Part shown: piece by piece, positions 17,224-24,707 of the stretch
Layout of the letters: each line of letters opens with the position of its first letter
Position numbering within the stretch: position 1 is the first letter of the stretch
Assembly: GCA_031296935.1 (NCBI GenBank)
Contig: JAVDPD010000017.1
Span: forward strand, 1 to 64,000
Reading direction: 5' to 3'
Origin: Cerasicoccus maritimus
GTDB taxonomy: Bacteria > Verrucomicrobiota > Verrucomicrobiia > Opitutales > Cerasicoccaceae
Length of the DNA: 64,000 nt
Made by a program: the position numbers and the translations under genes
Notes under the pieces: model-generated
What the model saw: only the letters and a program-made list of their open reading frames with translations
Database searches by the model: none
What the model was told of the DNA's origin: nothing

Positions 17224-19635
17224 CTAGTTGCGGGTTACGTTTAAACGAACAAAGGAATAACCATTTGCAGGCTGAACGAAGATGGTGCGGGTCGCGCTGT
17301 CTTCGTTGTCGATTTCGTCGATTTGCGAGGTGTAGCTGTCGCCGGAATACCAGACGCTGAGGTTGTCAGAAACTTCCACGACGTAGATCAGGTCGCTGGC
17401 GTTGATATTCCGCAAAAAACAAAAGACCGGCGTGGTCACGCCTTCAACGAGTAGTGTTTGTACCCAAGGTTGACGGCTGCGTGCGCTCGCGTAGGCGTCG
17501 TCTAGCCCAAAGGCGTATTTGATCAGATTTGACATGCCGTCATTGGCGGGGCTTGCCTCGTCGCCGCTGATAGCGGGGTCTGCCAGCTCCTCTGGCGTAA
17601 AAGCATTCTGTCGCCACTGGGCGTAGGGTAGTTGCGTAAGCTCCAAAACGAGGTTGTTTCCTGACAGCTTCAACTGCGCCTGGTAATCTTCGAGGCCTTC
17701 GCCAATGCTGGCGCCGCCGGTTATGTAGCCGTCGCCATCGATGGTGAGGCCGGTAAATGCATCGGCGGCATCGGCAGTGATGAGCGGGTAATCGCCATCG
17801 GGGAGCAGGCTACTGGAGAGCACGTTGAAGTCGAAGGCGTTGCCTGACAGCACGACATCACTGGCCTGAGCGGAGGTGAGGTCAATTTGGTCGCATTGCA
17901 GATCGGTGGGGCCGTCGCTGTCCAAGTCAAATACCAGTGCTGCTGCATCGTCCAATTGTAGCAGTGGCTCGTCAGTTAATGAGCCATTGAGGGTTAATAC
18001 GCCTAGCTGGCTTTGGCTCGTAGCGGCGTCCCGCGCACCGGGAGACAATAGACCGCCATTGACGGCAATATGGTTGCCTGAGCCGGGGGTGATTTGGCCG
18101 TCGCCGCCGAGCACACCACTTGCCTCCACGACGACCGCAGCCTTGCCGGTGGCGGAGTAGACGCCGCTGGCTGAGGCGTCAGCTTGCACGAAACCATCTT
18201 GAATGGTGAAGGTGTTGCCTGCGCTGGCGCCCCAGGTGGCATTGCTTTCGAGAATGAGGATGCCCGGGCCAGTCTTGGTCAGGCTGATGTCACCTGCGAA
18301 CTCCGCGGTCGGCCCGATGCGCAGCGTGCCCTCGGCGTTACCCACGCGGATTTTTCCACTGACTGCGGGGGTGATTTCCAATACGCCAAGTCCGGAGTTG
18401 GTGCCAAAGTTAACGACGCCCGTGGTCGTGTCACTGAGCCGGATCAGGTCGCTGCCGCCAAAGGCGTCGAGCCCGCCACCGATGTTTAAAATACGGGTGC
18501 TGGAGACGGTGGCGTTGCCCTGAATGCTTTTGGTGGCGGCTCCGATGTCGAAGTTGACGGATTGCACCGAGTAGGTGGGCTTGCCGGTGGTGCTGTTGGC
18601 CACGATGGAACTGCTGGGGGAGTCGGAGTCGAGCAGCACGGATTGCGTGGCGTCGAGCGGCCCTTCGGACCAGTTGGCCTCGTTGTTCCAATTGTAGGGG
18701 GAGAGACCGGACGTGAGGGTGTTGATGTTGGGGGTCGGCGGGTCCGGTGGGGCGGGCAGATCGAATTGCAGCGTTTCGTAGGCGACTTGGTGCATTTGCT
18801 CGGCGTGTGTGGCAGTGATGCCGAGCTCGTAGGCCGCTGTGCCAACGCCGGTGCCGAGCGTCCGTGGATCGATGCCAGTGATATGGCCTAGCATCATGAG
18901 GGCCGACAGATAGCTGCCCTGGTAGCTCGCGTGGCGATGGTCTTCGGAATACCAAAAGTAGAGTAGGTCTTCGCTGCTCGCGGTGGTAGAGTCCCCCGAG
19001 GCGTAGCCGAGATCGATGGCGTGCATGAAGGCGTCGCCCACGCGGGAGACCGCGGTGAAATTCGGGTGTGTTTCGGCGCTTCGCACGTAGCGGTAATACC
19101 CGTTGAAAATGATTTCCTGTAGGTCGTCCTGCATGGCCTGAAGGTCGCTGCCGTAGCCCTTTTCTGTGGCGGAGGTGGGCGAGGACCAGGTTTCGTATAG
19201 GATGACATCGGTGTCCGCATTGGCGCCTTGAATCAAGTCCATCAGCGCATCGGCGGCCGAGTAAAATGCCGCCGGTTCACCGCCGTTTTCTTCGGGTAGG
19301 GGGCGGGTGCTTTGATCCTGCAACACCACCACATCCCAATCGCCGCTGCCGATGATCGCGCTTTTGTAGGTGAGGTGATAGTCCAGCGTCTTGCCCCCTA
19401 CGGCTTCGATGGTGACTTCGTAGTCAAGGCCGGCCTGGTCGGTGAGCTTTTTGAAAATTCCGGGCACGCCGCCATAGTTGGAGCTGTTTGCGTCGGTAAT
19501 CGCGGCCTGGTTGTAGCTGACGGCGGGCTCGTTGTGACCATGTGTAAAGCTGTTACCCACAAACAACACACGCTCTTGGGCATGAATCAGGGGGAGAGGG
19601 GCTACTAGCGCAATTACTGCGATAAAATTTTTCAC
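17224..19635 (-). CDS. Large secreted SGNH hydrolase (DUF4886-like) with autotransporter-type repeats
   Basis: An 803-residue exported protein. Residues 1-19 are a signal peptide, then the SGNH motif LFVGNSFTHG (Ser29) and EDHRH (Asp232, His235) as the putative catalytic Asp-x-x-His. Residues of about 310-640 form beta-helix-like passenger repeats with the PATR-like segment LTKTGPGILILESNATW and VLGGDGQITPG. The C-terminus has YAQWRQNAFTPEELADP and NLIKYAFGLDD, a terminal module frequent in verrucomicrobial secreted proteins. Two LacI-type operators lie between this gene and the regulator. The function is probably deacetylation of a polysaccharide, inferred from fold and context. Confidence 0.82.
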   Translation of the reverse strand: MKNFIAVIALVAPLPLIHAQERVLFVGNSFTHGHNEPAVSYNQAAITDANSSNYGGVPGIFKKLTDQAGLDYEVTIEAVGGKTLDYHLTYKSAIIGSGDWDVVVLQDQSTRPLPEENGGEPAAFYSAADALMDLIQGANADTDVILYETWSSPTSATEKGYGSDLQAMQDDLQEIIFNGYYRYVRSAETHPNFTAVSRVGDAFMHAIDLGYASGDSTTASSEDLLYFWYSEDHRHASYQGSYLSALMMLGHITGIDPRTLGTGVGTAAYELGITATHAEQMHQVAYETLQFDLPAPPDPPTPNINTLTSGLSPYNWNNEANWSEGPLDATQSVLLDSDSPSSSIVANSTTGKPTYSVQSVNFDIGAATKSIQGNATVSSTRILNIGGGLDAFGGSDLIRLSDTTTGVVNFGTNSGLGVLEITPAVSGKIRVGNAEGTLRIGPTAEFAGDISLTKTGPGILILESNATWGASAGNTFTIQDGFVQADASASGVYSATGKAAVVVEASGVLGGDGQITPGSGNHIAVNGGLLSPGARDAATSQSQLGVLTLNGSLTDEPLLQLDDAAALVFDLDSDGPTDLQCDQIDLTSAQASDVVLSGNAFDFNVLSSSLLPDGDYPLITADAADAFTGLTIDGDGYITGGASIGEGLEDYQAQLKLSGNNLVLELTQLPYAQWRQNAFTPEELADPAISGDEASPANDGMSNLIKYAFGLDDAYASARSRQPWVQTLLVEGVTTPVFCFLRNINASDLIYVVEVSDNLSVWYSGDSYTSQIDEIDNEDSATRTIFVQPANGYSFVRLNVTRN

Positions 19636-19679
19636 TGGGGGAAGGGGGATTTATATTTTGCAGATTCAAATCAGCAAAA

Positions 19680-19718
19680 TGATAGCGCTAACACAAGCCT
19701 AAAATGTTATCGCTAACA
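19680..19718 (-). promoter_or_regulatory. Two LacI-family operators upstream of the SGNH gene
   Basis: TGATAGCGCTAACA (19680-19693) and TGTTATCGCTAACA (19705-19718) both match the LacI-family half-site pattern TGTTANCGNTAACA. They are 45-83 nt before the SGNH start codon, where repressor binding would block transcription. Their centres are 25 bp apart. Confidence 0.72.
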
Positions 19719-19750
19719 ATTTTATGCGGGCGCAAGCATTTGGCGGTTTT

Positions 19751-20770
19751 TTAGCGAGGCACCGGGCCGGTGGATTGGCGGATCGACAAGCTGGTTTTGA
19801 CGGCCAGGTGCCCGGTGGGGGGCTCATTGCGGTCAAGCGCATCGAGCAGGGTGCGGGTTCCGAGTTTTGCCATATCCCGCAGAGGTTGGTGAATCGCGGT
19901 CAGTGGCGGCTCAGTATTGCTTGCGTAGTGGTAGTCGTTACTCCCGGCGACGGATAGATCTTCCGGCACGCGCAGGCCAAGAGTGTGCGCGCCTTTAATG
20001 ATGCCAAGCGCGGAGATGTCGTTGCCAGCGATGATCGCGGTGGGCCGATGGGGTACCTCCAGCAGGCGCAAGCCGGCCTCGTAGCTGGACTCAGGTGTGT
20101 ATTCGGAGTGCGCGATGAATCGCTTGGGAACGCGCAGACGGCGACGCTGGCAGAAGTCTTTAAACGCATCAACGCGCAGTTGGGCGAGAGACCAATCTTT
20201 GGGGCCGCCCAAGAAGGCTATGCGGCGGTGCCCCTGATTGTAGAGATACTCGGCCATGTCGATCACGCCTTGGTAATCTTCGCAATTCACCGTGCAAATT
20301 TGGGGGTTGTTGACTGGCTTGCCCAGCACGACGAGCGGGATGCGCTGGTCGTGGGTGGTGTCGAGAAAGGCGTCTTCAGCAGTCGGCGTCACGCAGAGGA
20401 TGCCATCGACCTTTCGACTGTGATACAGGCTTTGCACACGAGCTCCCCCGGCGAATTCCGACGAGTGGTAATCGAAAAGCGCCAGATCGTAATTAGTCAC
20501 TTTCAGCGCGTCGTTGACGCCCTTCCAGATTTGGGAAAAATAATCGGAGCCGACGATTCGGTCCATCGGCGCAACCAAGCCTACGAAATTGGATTTGCGG
20601 CGCGCAAAACTACTGGCGATCGAGTTGACTGCAAAGTTGTGCGCCCTGGCCACTTGCATCACCTTGTCGCGTGTCTTCGCGCTTACGCTTCCTTTGCCGC
20701 TGAGCACACGCGAGACGGTCATCATCGACACGCCGCACTCTTTGGCGATGTCTGCCATAGTCACGCTCAT
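19751..20770 (-). CDS. LacI-family transcriptional regulator
   Basis: A 339-residue repressor-type protein. The N-terminal helix-turn-helix and hinge helix are clear (MADIAKECGVSMMTVSRVLS, then VNSIASSFARRKSNFVGLV). The C-terminal periplasmic-binding-like sensor domain contains VDGILCVTPTAED, YNQGHRRIAFLGGPKDW, IAGNDISALGIIKGA and VPEDLSVAGSNDY. The ligand is probably a sugar. It is upstream of the SGNH/PEP-CTERM pair on the same strand, with matching operators before both itself and that pair, so it likely represses both until an inducer is present. Confidence 0.93.
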   Translation of the reverse strand: MSVTMADIAKECGVSMMTVSRVLSGKGSVSAKTRDKVMQVARAHNFAVNSIASSFARRKSNFVGLVAPMDRIVGSDYFSQIWKGVNDALKVTNYDLALFDYHSSEFAGGARVQSLYHSRKVDGILCVTPTAEDAFLDTTHDQRIPLVVLGKPVNNPQICTVNCEDYQGVIDMAEYLYNQGHRRIAFLGGPKDWSLAQLRVDAFKDFCQRRRLRVPKRFIAHSEYTPESSYEAGLRLLEVPHRPTAIIAGNDISALGIIKGAHTLGLRVPEDLSVAGSNDYHYASNTEPPLTAIHQPLRDMAKLGTRTLLDALDRNEPPTGHLAVKTSLSIRQSTGPVPR

Positions 20771-20782
20771 GCCATGTTATGT

Positions 20783-20796
20783 GAGCGTTAACGCTC
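20783..20796 (-). promoter_or_regulatory. Autoregulatory LacI-type operator
   Basis: GAGCGTTAACGCTC is a perfect 14-bp palindrome with the LacI-family central CG step, 13 nt upstream of the regulator start codon, which suggests autorepression. Its flanks differ from the operators before the SGNH gene, so shared recognition is not certain. Confidence 0.6.
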
Positions 20797-20916
20797 TTGT
20801 TGTCAAGGCCGCCTTCAATGGGTTTGGAATCTCTTTTAGCTTCACTCTCGGTCGTTTTTTCGGCGCAGGTTTTCGCTCAGGCCGCTCCTGCTTTAGGCAC
20901 CCAGTTGGCACACAAA

Positions 20917-20944
20917 GACGCCCGGGCACGGATGCTCGGGCGTC
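20917..20944 (-). terminator. Hairpin downstream of the nitroreductase gene
   Basis: GACGCCCG pairs with CGGGCGTC around a 12-nt loop; on the minus strand TTTGTG follows. It sits 46 nt past the nitroreductase stop. Confidence 0.65.
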
Positions 20945-20989
20945 GCCATTTTTGCGGTGCAAAAATCTATCGGTCCAGCCGGAGGCTGG

Positions 20990-21589
20990 CTAGAAGGTGT
21001 TGTTGATGACGACTTGGTCGTAGGGGAGTTGACCGGGTTTGGGCCAGGCTTCCTTGGTTCCCTTGCCAACGGCGATCATGAAGCTGATCACGTGATCGTT
21101 GGGCAGGTTGATGATTTTGCCGACGGCATCGAAATCAAAGCCGTCCATGGGGCAAGTGTCGTAGCCCATTGCCTTGGCGGCGAGCATGATGGTCATGCCA
21201 GCCATGCCGCAACTGCGCATGCACTCGTCTTGTTGGACTTGCTCGCGGCCTGCGTAATATTGGTTGATGGCAGGTAGCATGAAGTCGCTCACGCCTTCGG
21301 GGGCGTTGGCCCAGTAGGCTGCGGGGTCTTGCCAGGCGGCTTTGTTGGCGGCGAGAATGATCAGCAGCGAGGCGTCGGTGACCTGGGCTTGGTCCCACGC
21401 GGCGGCGCGGATTTGCTGGCGCACCTCGGGGTCCTTCACCAGGACGAAGCGCCAGTGCTGGATATTGAATGCGGTCGGGGACTGCATCGCGGCTTCCAGC
21501 AGCGTCTTTTCTTCCTCGTCGGTGAGGCGGTGTTCGGGGTCGTAATGCTTAATGGCGCGGCGCGCCTGAATGGCAGAGAGTGTGTCCAT
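20990..21589 (-). CDS. Nitroreductase family protein
   Basis: About 199 residues from the ATG at 21589 (MDTLSAIQARRAIKHYDP), chosen over an ATG 15 codons upstream because family homology starts here. FMN-binding features are the N-terminal RRAIKHYD, SPTAFNIQHWRFVLV and the C-terminal AVGKGTKEAWPKPGQLP. AMGYDTCPMDGFDFDAV matches NAD(P)H-dependent reductases of the YodC/NfsB type. It probably reduces quinones or nitro compounds in the cytoplasm. It stands alone. Confidence 0.9.
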   Translation of the reverse strand: MDTLSAIQARRAIKHYDPEHRLTDEEEKTLLEAAMQSPTAFNIQHWRFVLVKDPEVRQQIRAAAWDQAQVTDASLLIILAANKAAWQDPAAYWANAPEGVSDFMLPAINQYYAGREQVQQDECMRSCGMAGMTIMLAAKAMGYDTCPMDGFDFDAVGKIINLPNDHVISFMIAVGKGTKEAWPKPGQLPYDQVVINNTF

Positions 21590-21757
21590 GCCTTCAAATA
21601 AACTCAGCTTTCGCGAAAGCACAAGTCTCGACATAAAGGCAATTGGCAGGTTTTTTGCGGCTTTTGATCGTTCAAAAGTTTGCTTTAGATTCCATGAAAT
21701 GGGTCATTTTGGGCCTAAAAAGTGCATAAAAGTATTGGTTTACAGCTCTTGAAATGA

Positions 21758-21793
21758 CAAAAAAATCCCCTAAAGCATTGATGGGTAGGGGGA
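21758..21793 (-). terminator. Terminator of the kinase-SAM hydrolase-channel-transporter operon
   Basis: ATCCCCTA pairs with TAGGGGGAT around a 13-nt loop and is followed on the minus strand by seven T residues, 19 nt after the UMF1-type transporter stop. Positions 21590-21757 hold no other feature. Confidence 0.82.
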
Positions 21794-21811
21794 TGTGTGA
21801 GAAATCCAATT

Positions 21812-23173
21812 TTAGGCGGCTAGTTTTGCCCGTTTTCGCTTATCATAATGCCCGGCCACGGCGAGAAAAGCGGCACCGATGATGAATAACAGGGCGACTG
21901 ATCCCATGCCCAGTCGGGTGGAAAATGTTGGGTCTTCGGGGTTGTTAAACCAGAGGGCAACGCTGCCCATGAGCCAGGGGCCCATGACCGCGGCGCTCTT
22001 GCCGATCATGCTGTAAAACCCGAAAAACGACACCTCGCGTCCGGTTGGAATCAGCGAGGTAAAGTAGCTGCGCGACAGCGCCTGGATGCCGCCTTGCACC
22101 ATGCCGATCAGGGCCGCGAGCACATACATTTCGGACATCGTGATGCCGAAAAGTTTGAAGGGCTCAGGCTGGATTGTCGCGCCGACGGCGGTCACGCCGA
22201 GGTAGATCACGATCGCGATGAAGATCATTTTGCGCGGCCCAATTTTGCCGCCGATCCAGCCAAAGAGGATCGCGCAGGGCACGCCGAATATCTGGACCAC
22301 GAAGAAGGCGATGAAGATCTTTTCCTTCTCAAAACCGATCGTGGTGCCATAGTTCATGGCGGTCATGATGATGGTGTTCACGCCGTCGATGTAGAAGAGG
22401 TAGGCGAGCAGAAACCAGAGGATGGGCTTGATGGCGATGACCTCTTTAAACGTTGCCCAGGTGTCGGTGGCGCCCTCGGTGATCATGGCCCAAACGGAGG
22501 GGCGGTTGGGCTTGGGCTGCTCCTTGATGTTCAAGGCCAGCGGCAGGGTAAACAGCGCCCACCAGCAGGCGGCCACGAGATACATCACACGGCTCGCGGC
22601 AAAGCCGTCTGCAAAGCCGTATTTTTCGGGATTGAGCGTGATGACAAACGTAATGCCGAGCAGGATGAAGCCCGCGCTGTAGCCAAAGGAGAAGCCCATG
22701 CCGCTGACGAAGTGGCGCTTGGCGGGCGTGGACACCGTGGCCAGCATGGAGTCGTAAAAGATGTTGCTCGAATAGAAGCTGACCGTGCCTACGATGTAGA
22801 TCAGGCTGGCAAGCTGGTAGTCGCCGTGGAGCAGGAAATAACAGGATGCCGTGGCGACGACGCCCACCGAACAAAAGAACAACAGTAGGCGTTTACGCAG
22901 CCCACCGAGCTCGCCAATGCTGCCGAGAAACGGCGCGAGCACGGCCACGATCAGCGAGCTGATGGAGAGTGTGCGCCCGAACCACGCGGTCTGCTCGGCG
23001 TCGCTTAGGTCCATCGCGTAAACGCTGTTGTAAAGATTGGGAAAGAGCAGCGCCAGGACGATCATGGCGTAGCCGGTGTTAGCCCAATCGTAGAAGGCCC
23101 AGGAGATGGTCTGCTTCAGTGACGGTTTGGCGGTGGTGTTGGCGGCAGGCTCGGTGGGAGAATGGCTGCTCAT
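21812..23173 (-). CDS. MFS transporter, UMF1 family
   Basis: About 453 residues from MSSHSPTEP; a start seven codons upstream is equally possible. The segment QTISWAFYDWANTGYAMIV is the UMF1/Atg22-like signature, and about twelve hydrophobic segments follow, ending in a basic tail (HYDKRKRAKLAA). Atg22 exports amino acids in yeast, but bacterial members have no fixed substrate. It is last in the four-gene operon. Confidence 0.87.
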   Translation of the reverse strand: MSSHSPTEPAANTTAKPSLKQTISWAFYDWANTGYAMIVLALLFPNLYNSVYAMDLSDAEQTAWFGRTLSISSLIVAVLAPFLGSIGELGGLRKRLLLFFCSVGVVATASCYFLLHGDYQLASLIYIVGTVSFYSSNIFYDSMLATVSTPAKRHFVSGMGFSFGYSAGFILLGITFVITLNPEKYGFADGFAASRVMYLVAACWWALFTLPLALNIKEQPKPNRPSVWAMITEGATDTWATFKEVIAIKPILWFLLAYLFYIDGVNTIIMTAMNYGTTIGFEKEKIFIAFFVVQIFGVPCAILFGWIGGKIGPRKMIFIAIVIYLGVTAVGATIQPEPFKLFGITMSEMYVLAALIGMVQGGIQALSRSYFTSLIPTGREVSFFGFYSMIGKSAAVMGPWLMGSVALWFNNPEDPTFSTRLGMGSVALLFIIGAAFLAVAGHYDKRKRAKLAA

Positions 23174-23221
23174 AGTGGTGGCTTTAGCGTGCAATAAGCG
23201 CTGGGCTCCGCGAGCCCAAAG

Positions 23222-23914
23222 TTAATGGTGCTCGTGATGTTTGGCGTAGCTTTTACTGGTGGTCAGGCCGACCAGACGCCCGATGAAAACAGCGATAAAC
23301 AACACGCCGGAAACCGAGCAGCCAATGGTCGCCGAGCGGGCGGCGTTGGAGACGGGCACGATGTCGCCGTAGCCCAGCGTGGTCAGCGTAACGAAGCTGA
23401 AGTAAACGAAGTCCATGGGCGAAGTCACTCCGCCAATTTCAAAACTGTTGGTCGCGATGAGGCTGCCTCTAGCAATCAACTCAATGGCGGCGAAAATGAT
23501 GGACCAGTTTAACCCCAAGAGCAGGTAGACGCAGATACCACCGCATATGGTGTCGGCGTTGACGCGCTCGTCCACCAATACATCACGCAGAATCGAGAGA
23601 TTCACGAAGCCATAAAAGGCCAGTTGGAAGGGAAGGGCGAGTAAAGGCGAGGCCTTCATGAAATACGAGCCGGTGCTGATCACATAGGCGATCACGCCCA
23701 ACGAAGTGGCGAAGATCAACGTGGCGCGTTCATGCGCCAGGGTGCGCAGCGCCAGCACCAAGGTGAGCATCGTAATGATGCCAAGAACCGGTGCCCCCCA
23801 TCTATCGTCATCGATGATGGGCACGATCACGAGTAGCGCAATCAGCCCGACGAGCAGCATGAAAAACTTATCCAGCTCCATGCGTTGGCGAAAGGTCGGG
23901 TTGCTTGCAGTCAT
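23222..23914 (-). CDS. Two-pore-domain-type potassium channel
   Basis: A 230-residue inner-membrane protein with about five or six hydrophobic segments. The pore helix and selectivity filter read VTLTTLGYGDIVPV, a K+-channel TxGYG motif, followed by a final transmembrane helix (SGVLFIAVFIGRLVGL). There is no regulator-of-conductance domain, so it is a minimal Ion_trans_2 channel. It is 3 nt from the SAM hydrolase gene. Confidence 0.85.
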   Translation of the reverse strand: MTASNPTFRQRMELDKFFMLLVGLIALLVIVPIIDDDRWGAPVLGIITMLTLVLALRTLAHERATLIFATSLGVIAYVISTGSYFMKASPLLALPFQLAFYGFVNLSILRDVLVDERVNADTICGGICVYLLLGLNWSIIFAAIELIARGSLIATNSFEIGGVTSPMDFVYFSFVTLTTLGYGDIVPVSNAARSATIGCSVSGVLFIAVFIGRLVGLTTSKSYAKHHEHH

Positions 23915-23917
23915 GCC

Positions 23918-24697
23918 CTACTTCAAGACGAGCTCGATGTGTTGGTCAAGGCGGAGATCAAGCTGCTCGGCAGCGTGACCGCCGTTGACGGCGATTTCGA
24001 GTAAGCCGCCGCTGCCAAAGTAGGCCAAGGCGCCGCCGGGAGGCGCATCGCTAAAGGTCTTGAGTAGAGGCAGTCGTCGGGGATGCAGGGAGACGGTCGC
24101 GTTGGCCAGTGAGAAGCGTTCTTCGATGTATTCCAAGCGGAGGTTGGTGATCGCGTTGCCGTAGTGGTCAATGTAAATAATTTGGCCGAACGCACGCTTT
24201 TCATCGTATTCAGGTTTGGGCCAGGGAGTGGCAATCAGCTCGTCCAGCACGGGGCCAACGTCGTCCAGCCTGGCTTTGTCCGCCGCCAGTTGAGCGCCGA
24301 CGGGGGCAAAGATATCCCGACCGTGAAAGGTATGGGTAACTTCGTCGCGAAACAGCCGGGTATTGGTGATCTGGCGGCATTGTGGGCGGAAGCGTTTCAG
24401 CCAGCCAAAGAGGCCATTATCCGGCCCAACGAAATACCTGCCTTCGGCCTCAACAGCCACGGCTGCACGCGTGGAGCCGACGCCGGGGTCGACCACGCAA
24501 ACGAACACCGTGCCGAGCGGGAAGTCCTGCCAGCATTGACTTAAGATAAACGCTGCGGCGGAGACGTTGCCCGCAGTGACTTGGTGGGAGATGTCGAGTA
24601 GCTGGGCTTGCGGGGCAATGGTCAGAGCGACGCCTTTCATGGCGGCCACATACCAATCACGCTCGCCGAAATCAGTGAGGAAGGCGATGGTTTGCAT
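23918..24697 (-). CDS. S-adenosyl-L-methionine hydrolase (SAM hydroxide adenosyltransferase, DUF62)
   Basis: A 259-residue protein of the fluorinase/chlorinase fold. Family members of this type convert SAM and water to adenosine and methionine. The N-terminus IAFLTDFGERDWYVAAMKG and VDPGVGSTRAAVAV, YFVGPDNGLFG and FHGRDIFAP match the DUF62 group, and IIYIDHYGNAITNL is the C-terminal domain motif. It is 10 nt downstream of the histidine kinase. Confidence 0.92.
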   Translation of the reverse strand: MQTIAFLTDFGERDWYVAAMKGVALTIAPQAQLLDISHQVTAGNVSAAAFILSQCWQDFPLGTVFVCVVDPGVGSTRAAVAVEAEGRYFVGPDNGLFGWLKRFRPQCRQITNTRLFRDEVTHTFHGRDIFAPVGAQLAADKARLDDVGPVLDELIATPWPKPEYDEKRAFGQIIYIDHYGNAITNLRLEYIEERFSLANATVSLHPRRLPLLKTFSDAPPGGALAYFGSGGLLEIAVNGGHAAEQLDLRLDQHIELVLK

Positions 24698-24707
24698 GCT
24701 GTCTGGT

